The notes below the pieces were generated by a model that saw only the letters and a list, made by a program, of their open reading frames with translations, was not told the origin of the DNA and did no database searches. Position numbers and translations under genes: made by a program. Source: Spodoptera frugiperda (lineage: Eukaryota > Arthropoda > Insecta > Lepidoptera > Noctuidae). From it: a stretch of DNA of 64,000 bases. Location: positions 13,846,315-13,910,314 of the forward strand of contig NC_064239.1 in the NCBI RefSeq assembly GCF_023101765.2, read 5' to 3'. Below are positions 52,132-63,874 of this stretch, piece after piece. The first letter of the stretch is position 1, and each line of letters begins with the position of its first letter.

Positions 52132-52480
52132 TGCTTAAGTGGGACCTGGATAAGTGAGAAACCTCCACAACTGGAACTCATACTGAGGTCCCAATACATT
52201 GACACTGAATTACCTCTATTAGTGGGAAAAACAATCCTCTTTATCTGGGAATCGTTCTTTCGATTTATCATCATAGTTATCTCTATAACTAAGACAGCAA
52301 GTGAATTTTAAATGCATAAACCTCAGTAACTGAGATACACCGTTTTGTTTGCCGACTTACTTATTCTTATTCAATTACAATGTGCACATAACACATATTC
52401 TTATTTAAGAATCACACCACTTTATCTGAAATAACCTGTATTTTCACCTCTATTAATGGAACCCTCTGTAAATGAGACAA
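52132..52480 (+). mobile_element. pogo/Tigger-like DNA transposon fragment
   Basis: Begins at a TA with cagtaaaacttgcttaagtg, typical of pogo/Tigger terminal sequence. Repeated sub-units follow, such as 'gacctggataagtgagaaac', 'acctctattagtgggaaa' and 'ccctctgtaaatgagaca', the tandem degenerate sub-terminal design of that group. No matching right end (...gttttactg) is visible, so it is truncated or solo. There is no transposase ORF. Confidence 0.55.
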
Positions 52481-54270
52481 ATAATATGTATTTACATATG
52501 CGTTGTGTTGTTTTGGTACACAGTACATAACAATGTTTAGCAGGCTATGTCTACCTGTCTCTAATAAATAAATGACAAAAAACAAACAACTTTTTTACAT
52601 TATGAAATAATAATGTCGGCCTCATCATAGCTCGTACAGAGAGATATATTCATCCTTACCTGTACGGAGACACCTCGTGAGCTAAGAGAGCTGCACACAA
52701 ACTTTGCTAACACCTTCACTGCATAGATTGGATAAATACTTAGAAATGATCCCAAATCTTGTATTTAGGCATATCATGTATATTATTTTTTTATGAGTTT
52801 TGGTCATAAATTATTATAATTACTTTTGATGGATAAGAATAAAATTCTTTCGTTTGTAAAACATTTTTAATTTTTGTTAAGAGTTGAGCGAAATGAACAT
52901 AAAGTTCATTAGACGGCATTGCTGCGTCATGTTGAAACTGTTCCTTGTCGGACAGTCAACAATGTCGTCAGACGTCGCCCGACATCAGCCGATGTCTCCG
53001 GCGACACATGTCGCCCGACTAATGTTCCTAGTTGGGTAGAGGCTTGCATCTATCGTGTTTGTCTGCATTCCGTTTTTAAACATAATTATTTAGTGATTTT
53101 GTAAAACTATTGCAGCATTCAGACATAATAATTACATCGGTTTTCATAAAGAATGCTTCGTTCACTTCAGAGTTAATAAAGCTTGGACTAGACCATGTCC
53201 TAACTGTCACCAGCTACTGATGGAGGGCAGCACCATCTTCAGAACTTAAGTAACTGCGTACTGTCGGGGTGATTATGGCACGAAAAACAAGTTTACAACT
53301 TTTTAAATTCAATTGAGTGTCTGAGTTTTCAACAAGTTTAAGCTCTCGTAAACTCCGGTAGGCATGATGCTTTAAATTTCAAGTCGCTGCAGGCAGACGG
53401 ACAAAAACGGGCGGAGGCTGTAGCTGCGGCATTATGCATATATGCATACATATGTGTATCAATATGAATGCGCCACGATCCACGATACGTATCACGCCAC
53501 TCGGCGCAACGTGAATGTCAAACATTTGCAGTGACATTCTGCTAATTACTAATTACTGTACCGCGTGGCCGCGATACCTCGTCGTAGCTCGACATACATT
53601 GCCCGTCAGCCAGCGAGCAGCCCGCCCCGGCCGGGTAGTGGGCGGCCGATGTACGGCGGGCAGGCGAGGCGGTGGCGGCGGCGCGCAGTGTGCGTGTGTG
53701 CGGAGGCGGTATGTGGCGGTATGGTCTCACGGTGTTTCCCACGGCACAGATGCCCTTAAACGTCGGCTGCGTGCGCCCGCGCATGCCCACCACTGCCTGC
53801 CAATGCGCTGCGCGTACAGATCACTGCAATATGCGTTATATCGAGCAATGCATGTTAATTGTATCGCTTCCATCATTACTTTGTACATTAGTCCCGTGCA
53901 TGAGTTTAATTGTAAGGCTCCACTTACTCAAGTGTTGCGTCTAGTCAGCCATCAGGGAGTACCTAGTGCAGTATTACAGCCTCGTGAAGTAAGTTGACTA
54001 CTGTACAGTAACGTGATTAAACAATATTACAGTATATGAAATACTCTCTCTCTCTCTGGTAGGCAGTTCGAGCTGGCATTAGCATGGACAGGCGATGCTT
54101 GTCTTGGTAAAGGAAACCAATATAAAACATATGAGGTCGCTAGGTTCGCAGAATATGTACGAGCACAATAATTTCCATACGAGTGAGTTTTTCTGCGCAT
54201 GTCGTCACCGTGGTCATTACGCGAGCATTCAAACGCAATGTTTATGCAAACCCGCGCTGTGTCATACGCT

Positions 54271-54280
54271 GCGCCTGCGC
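54271..54280. promoter_or_regulatory. NRF-1-like site GCGCCTGCGC
   Basis: Complement of GCGCAGGCGC, followed by atgca. Confidence 0.3.
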
Positions 54281-55371
54281 ATGCATACTTGTGCGTCTCC
54301 AGCGGGCGCCCGCATCGCAATTAGCTAATAATCATACTGCATTATGTATGTATGCATTGTTTGTGTTTAAACGTCGATGCGCCATGAGAGGCGACTCACA
54401 TGTAACTAGCTTTTTATTGCAAACTTTAATTTTCTCTTCGGCCGTGAATGCATTTATACACGCAAATTCCACATACACATCAACCAGGCGCGGCATGGAG
54501 CAACAATACAGTATGGAGATCATTCATATGATTTAAATGAAACTACAAGTAGTACTCGTCCATAGAACCATAATACAACTAAATATTTCACCGAACAACG
54601 AAATTTTAAAAAATGGTAATATTTTCAAACAAAATAAATAATTAAATTAATCAAGAATTAAATCCTGTGTGTTCAGCTCTATATTCCTTGACCACAGAAG
54701 AGCTGTAATGTTGTAGGTTGTCTAGGAATATTACGGACATGCGGCGCGGCTGTTATAATGCCGTATTTGTAAAGAGTATTCAAATTAGCTTAAAGAGAAT
54801 AATGAGACTACTGGGCCTATTTCGCTCATTTTTCGTATATTGTCAGCCAAGATGATAACAAATATGTGGTTTAAATGAAGTCATAAGAGGTACAAAAGTA
54901 AATACAATGCATTGCATTCAATTTAATTGATAATTATAATTCATTAATATTTGGGGGAATATTTGGCATTCTTGCCCAGTGTGCGGGGAGTGGGGGGAGG
55001 GTAACACTTAAAATCGTTTCTTCTGTCTATATTACTTACTTATAATTATGTATGATGCACTTACAAATAATAAGTCGTGTGGTAGTAAATAGTTTTATAC
55101 CTATATAATATTATATTATATTCGCAGCTACTGAAACAGTGTAAGCAGTGTGACCTGGCGGTTGATGAAAAATGTAACGATACCTAATTAGGTACATGTA
55201 CATATTATACATAGAAGACAAGCGCTAAAACATTCACAATAAGTAGTTCGTGGCAGGCGGGTACAATGTACAGACACGATACAGCCTCGTTGTAACACTG
55301 GGAGAGAATAGATCTACTGTTGTACTGGAAGTATTATATTTATTGTGTATTTTGTATCGAATGCAAATCGT

Positions 55372-55402
55372 TTAGTTTCGGACTCGTGCTGAACGAAACT
55401 AA
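55372..55402. repeat. 9-bp inverted repeat TTAGTTTCG
   Basis: ttagtttcg at 55372-55380 pairs with cgaaactaa at 55394-55402 around a 13-nt spacer. The arm sequence is shared with the hairpin at 35234. Confidence 0.6.
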
Positions 55403-55756
55403 TTGTGATTAGATTTAAATTGAAGTCCGACGCCACGGTCGAGTAGCGTCGCACGGAATGTGCAGCATGCACACTCACACACTGTGCGATACCTGACATA
55501 CACTGTCTAGTGCGAGACGTACACAGTACACAGTACCGACAGACAAACATACACCGCGCCCCGTGTCACAGGTACACGCAGTTACATGACGAAGGTATAA
55601 GTCTACAGCTGTAATGTCGGAATGTTCAGGTTTTACGTGGAACGAGAAGTTAGTCACATTGGAAGCAGTAAGTAATGGAAATAATGTGTTGAAGCCGCGC
55701 TGTGTGTGTGTGTGGCAGTGCAGGGCGGGCGGCGCCGGCGGGCGGGCGGCGGTGCA

Positions 55757-55765
55757 GCGCCACCT
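55757..55765 (-). promoter_or_regulatory. CTCF-like motif
   Basis: GCGCCACCT is the complement of AGGTGGCGC, in a ggcgggcggc-rich patch. Confidence 0.35.
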
Positions 55766-56889
55766 GCCGTAATATCCTATTTATGAATAATGTTTTATTC
55801 TAACAGCGTGCGACCCCCCACACGCCCGCCGCCAGGGCTGCCCCTCGCTTGTATCGCCTGTGCTGGCACAAACAAACGTACGATCCCTGCATCCCTCTAA
55901 GGCTATCACCAGCCTTAGAGTATATGATAATAAAGCTTCTGGACGGCACTGCATATTGTCTGGCTGTCACAATCTGGTATCGAACAGGTACGTAATATTC
56001 GTCACATGGAGCGTGACCATAATTATTTATAATATCTGAAATATTGAACTTTGCACCCGAGTACTGTACACGTACATTACACTGCTAACGTCACGCGTGC
56101 AGCCAATCACTCGTGAGGATTCAGTTACAGGTCATTAATGAAGCTACATTCAGTCAGTCTCATGGACCAAGTAGTTTTACAAGCTGCAGCAAACAAGCGG
56201 CAGCGGGCCCGGGGGTAACTTCAGCCATTACTGAATAGTTGTGAACTTATAAAATAACCAATAATAGCTAATTGTTCGGAAACAATGTGCTTGCTTTTAA
56301 GCAATTATCATAAATCGACATTCCTGTGCGACAGTGTGTGGCAGCCCTGTGCTCGTTATTGCTTGCTTTGTTTTTGCGCGGCGGGCGGGGCCCGGGGCGC
56401 GGGGTGGCGGGGCCCGGGCCCCGGGTCGCGGGGTCCCGCCGGCTTTAATTAATGGAATAACTCTGCCGAGTTCGGCTACCCCCCCCCCCTCCGCACCTCG
56501 CTGCACAGCGCTAGCAAATCTTTAAAGTATCACCTCCAGCGAATGTATTTGCACGATTTATGGCCGCCAAGTGACGTCCACACCAAGCGGTGTACCACAC
56601 AGCAGCCAGGCACGCAGCGCTCCGCCTGGCGGGCTGTGTTGTTCTGTTCTCGTATTGAATGTATGGCACAACAGCTCCAAGACCAATACAGCCTGGCTGC
56701 TGCCTGGCGGGAAATGTGTCTGTCACAGTATTTACACGATATCGTGCCAGACACATAATTAGATAACAGGGCAAGTCGAGTGCTCCATGGACAGATCGAT
56801 AGCTTGCATACATAATGTACAGCACGACATACATGTCTTAGAATAACGACATGAAAATTCTAGTAATGCAAGTGAGGTAGCAGGAAGCA

Positions 56890-56903
56890 GCGCCCCCTGG
56901 CGG
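56890..56903 (+). promoter_or_regulatory. CTCF-like motif
   Basis: GCGCCCCCTGGCGG, identical over 14 bp to 7260-7273. The flanks (agca before, cggggggg after) are unrelated to those at 7.26 kb, so it is not part of a duplicated segment. Confidence 0.4.
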
Positions 56904-59900
56904 CGGGGGGGCTGCTCCTATATATATCACGTAAAATAGTCGCAACTCCTTGCACGACCCGTATTCGCTCCGCACCTTACATTATTATGATTTAGTAGAG
57001 CACAGTTGCAACGCTGCAGATGCCCCCCGCGGGCCCCGGGCGCGGGCCCCACCCCCGGGGTGGCAAGAAGTCAGCGATGGTAGTAATAAAGCCGGCCATA
57101 TTTCACACTTAGCGCGTAATGAGCGCGCGCCCAAATAATTGGATCACGTACATAACTCATTATTACCTCGCGCCTCACTTCGGCGTGCGAATGTATCATT
57201 ACTTGACTCCCCCCCCCCCCGCGCCGGGCCCCCGCCTGTACCCTCACCCACCCCGAGCTGGCGACTTCTGAGCACGCAAACACAATACAAGTTAGTTAAC
57301 CCTGCACCGCGCACAGGTGGACGCTGGCACCTCGCCGCGCCACCACCACCGCCAGCAGAAGAATGTTCTTGTAACGCATCTATCCGTGTTCCGTACGCGG
57401 ATTTGCGCATAACTTTACGCACACGAGCAACAATCCCAAAAGAGCAACAGAGTGGCAACGGCCGCTGCACATGAAATATATGTAAGCATTACTCCAGCAC
57501 GCACAGTCCGGGAGCCAGTTAATCATAGTTTTTGCGGGAGCAGTCGTATCGGTATAATTAGTATGTAGATTACTTTCTTTAATAATGCCGAGTGGTCGAG
57601 TGGTTAATCCGCGCCCGTCAGCGGCGCACGATCGCTCGCTGGATGGCGTCCGTCAAGCGCTCAGCGCTCGGCATGTATGTTGCGCGCGCGCACGCAACGC
57701 GCCCGCTGGCCGTGCGGTGTTATTCAACTTTAACATTTACCACGCGGCCGTTAGCATATTCATGGCGAGCGAGTATAATTTCACCCTTTCTTTGTAATGA
57801 ATATGGAAATGGAAGAAAGTTCTCGCGACTTAAAAACTAGTTGCTACTGTAATTGGCGGTGGTTTGACGGTTTTTGTGGCGATCCCCGCGCCGCGCGCGT
57901 CTAGCGAGCCGGCGCTAGTGATGCGCCCAGTGCCGCGCCGATACCATCGCGCAGCCTCGACATTGTTTTACAATCCAGTTACATGTTATTGCTGTTAGGA
58001 CAACTAATATTCATAAAGTCGGACACGATCTCAAGGTCAGATCGATAACATCGCCGATTTTTGTGTGAGATATAAGATTATTTCTATTAGTGAAACATAC
58101 GCTGATGTGGCAGATAATTTATAACTCGACTTGTTTGTAACTAAATGTACACCGAACATAAACAATAATGTAGTTGTTATCTTGGCTTTGACTTAACAAT
58201 AGGTATCAGCATGATTACACTTGTTAGGTTTACAATATTTACTGTATGTATGAAATTTTCAGTTTTTACTTAAATTAAAAGTTCCGAGGTAGTGGCATTG
58301 TATCGATAGATGGTATCGTGCGGTGTCGCAGCCCGCGGGGTCGCGGCCGGGTAGCCGCACGCACGCTAGCTGCTTTTTTCTAAGCCGTTGTATTTGTTTG
58401 TGATATTTAATGTGTGGAGAACTGGAGAGTCGGGAGTCGGAACACTGCCATCCGACGCGGCAGGATACAATTTACCTCATATCGTCGACTATTATCTAAT
58501 TAAGCGTCAATTCGACGCATAATTGAGGGTCACCGCGAGGCGGCGACGCGCGGCGTCTCGACGGTCTCAATTATTATAACGTTTTAATTTGTTTATTGGT
58601 TCAATTTGTCTCAACCGAGTGTGAGTCGACGTAGTCTACTTGGTACACATGCAGAGCTATCTGTCGATGTGCGGCGGCCTGTTGATGAATGAATTTAATT
58701 GTAATGAAATAAATATACACACGTTACTATCTACGATTATAAGTAAATATAGATTAGGCACGCCTTTGATTCTTCGTGAAGCCACCGATATTCGGGGAGG
58801 TTCTAGTTGACTCAGCACTGCATGTCTGCTGAAGTGCGCCACCTTCCGCTGTCACTGGGGTGTCAGCACAGGACATCCTCCACAGCACACGCTGCGAGTT
58901 AATGAAGCGTCGCTGAACCTTTGGGAAACTTCACAGTGAGCGATAAGCAGACGATAACATTGGGCGCATTATCTTTAATTCGCTAAGTGATAGGTCGCGC
59001 GCGGGCGGCGCGTAGTTCCGCGCCACTGCTCGGCCGCAGTGAAAGCGCACCGTGCGCGCTGTCCGCCGCGCGCCCTGCAACGTGCAACGTGTCGCGTGCT
59101 GCGTGCAACCCGTGCACGCTGTGCAGTGACTGTGCTGTGGTTGTGCACTCGTCAAATAGCTGGTTATTAAGTAATGACACACAGTGAATGCCCCGGCGAC
59201 ACCGTCTTGCAACGTAGAGTGGATGTGGTCGCCGCCCGCCGGCGGGGATGACGCCGTACATGCACGAGTACTACTGGGTGAGTGCTGCACTGTCTGGCCA
59301 GTGACGGAGCACTACCTGCTGCAAGCTACTACTAGAAAGAAAGAAAGTAGCTGTTTTATATACATACATACATACTTGTAACTATAGTTACGTATAGAAG
59401 TAAATCACAACCAACATCGGTACCATCACTCGATGTATACTCACAATAACACCAATATAATAATGTAGTTCTTAACCGAAGGGATAATTTTTACTTACAC
59501 TTCAGTAACTTCTTGAAGGATGAACAAAACAGGGGATGTTTCATGGAGCTTCGTAAAGTTTAGTTTTACTTAAATAACAAATCATACATGTAAAGGGTTC
59601 AGTGCAGCCAGTGCGCGCTCGCTGCCATGGTGGAGATAAGACGTGTGGTTGTCTTGACATCTAATTAATAACTATTCATACTTCGGCTTGCACGAGTGTT
59701 GCTGGCAGTAGTTCCCATCGGTTTCCAATATAATGCCAACCAAGTGTGGCCCCGCCGGGGAGCACATGTACTCCGGCCACACGCCACCCGGACTATCTTC
59801 GATGTGGTATTACTATATGCAGTTATTTTGTTATCAAATAGGGGGCTAAATGAACACACGCAAGTAACGTCGTTGTACACACCCGCTACACCAGAGGTGT

Positions 59901-59922
59901 TACAAGTTGCCTGGCTATCCCA

Positions 59923-59998
59923 CGTAGCACGCGCTACGAAGCGCTACGACATTAACAGTCGATGTGATGCTACGTGCTACGTGTTACATGTTACGTAT
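59923..59998. repeat. CGTAGC-motif cluster D
   Basis: cgtagcacgcgctacgaagcgctacgac is followed, after a 20-bp spacer, by gatgctacgtgctacgtgttacatgttacg (longer blocks are at 59923-59950 and 59969-59996). The first part pairs with itself and with the second. No coding sense. Confidence 0.7.
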
Positions 59999-61014
59999 TA
60001 GGTGTTGCGGCGCGGGCAGAGACTGAGTGTTTGACCAACATAAAGAGATGGGCAGAGGTCACACACTAGTGGTGTGGCGCACTCACTCGCCGTGACATTT
60101 AGCGCCACGCACCTGCGCCCGCGCAGCGCCACAGGGCCGGGGCTAGCATCACACGCGTTGTTTGCAAGTTTCGACGCATCGCGATAATGCATTAACGAGG
60201 GATTACTCGTCCGCCTGAATATTTACTTGTTTATAAAACGCAGCGGACATGTCGCCGCGGCACTCCGCCCTCGTTACTCCACGGCCCGATAGCGATCGTA
60301 CACTTGAATTATAGCTCGCTACTATGTACCATGTCTCCGTCCTCGCTTATCTACATTCTGCTAAATGTTATGCCGTTCTTTGTTCCGAGTGCGCCTGCGC
60401 AGTGACACTCGCCTAGCAAAAGCGTGAAGCGAATAAACTGGCATCCACTTGATAATATTTATGTCGATCTCCGCCGCTGTAGAATTTGTTTAATAAAAAT
60501 CTTATCAGCAGAAGGCTAGCCTGCGCCTGCGCTGCTTACACACTTGTACGTTATAGTGAACAGTTAATTTTCTTTATTGCAATTTATTAGAGGAGCCCTC
60601 CGATAGATACGAGGCCCTCCCGCGCACCGGGGCTCTAATTGAAGGTGGAATCAATAAGTCAGTGTGGTTGTATCGCAATAATGATCGCGAGTTATGCGCA
60701 GGCGCAACGCCGCGCCGCGCCGAACTGATCGCGATACGGGCCGGTCACGAACCGTGCTAACTGCCGTCACGTGGAAATTATGAAAATACACAACATACTC
60801 ATCGCGGTACATTATACCGCAGTACCTTAATTATATGTATATTATATATACCTCACGTGGGTGTGTGAGTGGGTGCGTGCGGTGTACGTGTGCTCACTGA
60901 ACGTATTTAGTTAAATAACTGCCAGCACTCCCGAGCCTCCACACACCGAGCCACTAGCCACATTCTGACGACCATGCTCAAATCTAACTACAATACAACC
61001 TTTTGTGGTATTGA
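59999..61014. other. Non-coding, with three NRF-1-like sites
   Basis: No gene is recognised. GCGCCTGCGC at 60391-60400 and 60523-60532, and GCGCAGGCGC at 60696-60705, lie within 315 bp. This is the densest cluster of the motif in the window. The surrounding sequence is GC-moderate, unlike most of the AT-rich DNA nearby. Confidence 0.4.
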
Positions 61015-61100
61015 ACGGTAAACGAGCAGGCGGAGCTTCTGATGGTAAGCAATCGGCGCCCGTGGCCACGCAACAACAGAGGAGTATCAGGTGTCACCAT
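61015..61100 (+). mobile_element. Lepidopteran interspersed repeat fragment
   Basis: 'ggtaaacgagcaggcggagc' with 'tctgatggtaagcaatcggc' and 'cccgtggccacgcaacaaca' follows the same order as the 19185-19245 copy (reverse strand). The common lepidopteran form is only slightly different. The ORF at 61042-61254 starts inside it. Confidence 0.65.
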
Positions 61101-62749
61101 GTACTATAGACAGGTGAACCTATGGAATTGTAACAAGTTGTTACATCTCACATGCAGCCCAACTGGATGTTCCTCTTGGAGCTGTTTGATGACCAACACG
61201 TTTTGTTATGTTCGTATTAGTCCCGTGTTAGAGCCATTCCAATTGAAATTCTAACAATTACAATATAACTACATAGCTGTATGTTTTGCTTTGAGACAGT
61301 TATTTTGAGATCCCGTAATAAGTCATTTTAGTGTTTTAAAAGGAGGTCTGCTCATCTGCAGCTGTGACAGTCAGACTGGGACCCAGCCACACAGTGTGGT
61401 GTACATCGTAAGTTTGCGTGATTTTATCGAACATAGATTTCAACCTGTAAACTACTCCTGCAAGAGCATTTTCATACAAGGAAGCAATGGACATTGGTCA
61501 CCACACTAGGACTCACGATATTTATCTTCATCGCATGCGAGTGGTGTAAAAAGACGGATTTCTCAAAAACAATTTGACTAATTGAATGGATCGAAACTTT
61601 GATAACATTGGTGGTAAAAAGAGGAATGCGATGATACGAGGTACGAAATGTCAGTGAAATTAAAAACAATGCTGCGATTATAAATTCATATCAGAGCTGG
61701 AGCTGCAGCAGCCAGTAGCAACCTGCCGGAGATTATCTGTTGCATTTTCCATGCGTCCGCCGCGTCCGCGTCGTCGGCGCGGCGGTAAAAAACAGCGGCC
61801 GCCGGTGAATCCGAGCTTGTTACATAATCAGCCGATCTGCTGTCGCCGACCGCCGGGCCGCTACTCTGCCGCCACTCTACCACACTGCTGGATCCACTCC
61901 TACCGCATTACCTGTCTCTAACGTATAGCAGCTCTACACTACTACTACTAGTGGACTTTAGTCTGTACTACTTTTAGTTAACGTGTAATTGTTTACACAT
62001 TACGTTGTTAAGGAACAAATGTCTGCAACTGATCAGCTAGCACATCATGTCATGTATTAAGTTCATCGAAGGCGACATCAGTCGGCACGTGCAACCACAA
62101 TAACCACGTATTGTATTCCCCGAATGGACACCTGCGGAAATAGCGTAATGTCTTATTTGTATAATAATGTAGAGTTATTCCAATCAATTAATTATTAGTA
62201 TGTGATTTCGAATTCAAACAGTATCCCACTGAACAATGCTCCGGTTCCATCGGTGTCAGTACACTTTTGTGTACCATACCCTCCCCCCTATCCTAATACA
62301 GCACCCACCCAGCTTCCTATCACGTGTGTCTATTTTATTTGTATGAGTTTGACAATGGGTGTAAATCCCAGTGGTCATTGAAGTAGTGATTGACACGGCG
62401 ACATATTAGCGCTGCTGCGCGGGCGCAAAAAATTGCTCCATTCATATGCACGGGGAGGAGTGTGGTCAGTTTTTGCGCGGCCGGACGTTCCCCGCGTTTT
62501 ATTTGTAAATTGGGCGCGGGCGCGGGCGCGGGGCGGCAGCGGCGCGGCTGCGGGCCGGGAGCGGCGCGGGAGCGGCCCGGTAACGAGACCAAGCGCGCGT
62601 CATTCAAATGCGCGACTAGTTTTTGCGCAGGCGCATAATTGAATACGAATGCGTACTCGGAAGGATTCTAATGCGCTCAGATGAGACGCGTAATGAACGT
62701 TATTTATAGAGGCGCGAGCTCCTCCGCCTCCTCCGCGAGTTGTGACAGT
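61101..62749. other. Non-coding
   Basis: No gene is recognised. A GC-rich patch at 62490-62600 with an adjacent NRF-1-like site (62625-62634) carries overlapping Ala/Arg/Gly-rich ORFs that are chance. 61730-61870 is GC-rich unique sequence. Confidence 0.4.
62625..62634. promoter_or_regulatory. NRF-1-like site GCGCAGGCGC
   Basis: Full decamer preceded by tttt and followed by ataatt, at the edge of a GC-rich patch. Confidence 0.35.
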
Positions 62750-62845
62750 CCAGCCAGCCAGCCAGTCAGTCAGCCAACCAGTCAGCCAGCCAGTCAGTCA
62801 GTCAGTCAGCCTGCCAGCCAGTCAGTCGGCCTGCCAGCCAGTGCC
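62750..62845 (+). repeat. CAGC/CAGT tetranucleotide repeat
   Basis: Degenerate array of cagc, cagt and ccag units over about 95 bp (ccagccagccagccagtcag at its start). It makes the low-complexity Ser/Gln/Pro ORF at 62681-62881. Confidence 0.9.
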
Positions 62846-63688
62846 GGCCCGCACCGCTCACGTTACTTCTATGTATGCTAATATATAATTCCGTTAAGTA
62901 ACTGCGTAGGGAAAAGTCCTCACGGAACAAACTAGTAAGTAGGTAGCGTCTTCCATCTATATTCTAAGGCAGGATGTGAATATGTGCGTATTGTGTGCAT
63001 GTGCGTTTATAAACAATAGTTTCAAAGCTGAGGACCACGAGAAACTCCTGAGATTGGACAGTCTTTTACCCGATTGTTTTTATATACGTAATGGGTCAGT
63101 GTTTGGCCACCGTCTCATAAGCGATGCTGCAGCCTGCGATGGAGCACACCTGGTACCAGCAACTCGGGCTTTGTAGACAAGACATAGGTATGGTAACTAT
63201 AGTAAGGTACCCCTTTGGAAACCAGGTAGTCTCACTAGAGGTAAAATATAAGTTTCATACAGAATGTGTCAAAATGTATCTCTAGTAAGCAAATGTATTT
63301 TTTTTCTGTTTCCACATCTATTACTAGAAGTAACAGCTCACACATAGGATCCACTTATTTTTTAATCTCTTTTGTGCCTTTAGGCTTAAGCTAAACATTC
63401 TGTCCCCTGTATTAAATTCACCGAGGGAAGTGGAAACTATCGTTTTCTTTTTCTTCTCCTCTAATAATATTTTCTGATTAATTTCGTTGCGGGATCCAAG
63501 ACAGCCATTCATGTCCCTGGGACGCGCCGGACTTCAATGTTCCGGTGTTTTCATGTTTGTATCTACTATAGATCCTGACTTACAGGAGTTTCTGATTTGA
63601 GAGAGGCCCAAAAAAATATACAAGTAGATCTATAGGTTATTGAACTAATCGTTAAAATAAAAATAATTAAAAATACATACAGAACATA
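62846..63688. other. Non-coding
   Basis: AT-rich unique sequence. Short ORFs on both strands (62976-63176 and 63324-63512) have no domain I recognise. Confidence 0.4.
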
Positions 63689-63731
63689 ATAAAAATTATT
63701 AAGTTTTTAAACTGACATGGTCACTAACACT

Positions 63732-63874
63732 ATAATTAGAACTTATGACGGGATATTTACAATGTTTATTGAATTTGGTGAGTTTCCGATATTGCGCTTG
63801 CAACAGTGCCGAAATATCGGAAACTCACCAAATTCAATAAACATGGTAAATATCCCGTCATAAGTTCTAATTAT
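63732..63874. repeat. 62-bp near-perfect inverted repeat (hairpin)
   Basis: 63732-63793 is the reverse complement of 63813-63874 over 62 bp with a single mismatch (ttacAatg against ttacCatg). The loop is 19 nt. The arms are not simple sequence. A 15-bp direct repeat (ataaaaattattaag) occurs before it at 63689-63703 and at its right edge at 63873-63887. It could be a foldback transposon, a MITE, or the precursor of a hairpin RNA. The antisense ORF at 63743-63934 is only a reading across the two arms. Confidence 0.9.

Larger units (their letters stand above)
52481..59921. other. Non-coding
   Basis: No gene is recognised. A tcgcccgac-repeat patch lies at 52974-53019. GC-rich patches: 53610-53700, 55725-55760, 56375-56440, 56885-56915, 57020-57065, 57205-57250 and 58985-59100. 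A CT run is at 54044-54057. The longest ORF (53515-53997, 160 codons) overlaps another on the opposite strand and is compositionally driven. 57585-57800 is unique and of mixed composition. Confidence 0.4.

Noticed and set aside
53515..53997. Longest ORF in the window (160 codons, + strand)
   Set aside because: It spans a GC-rich patch with overlapping ORFs on both strands, is rich in Arg/Ala/Gly from composition, and has no recognisable domain.
57587..57606. tRNA-like word gccgagtggtcgagtggtta
   Set aside because: It resembles the start of a tRNA-Leu or tRNA-Ser, but no B box (GGTTCGANNC) or acceptor-stem partner follows in the next 100 bp.
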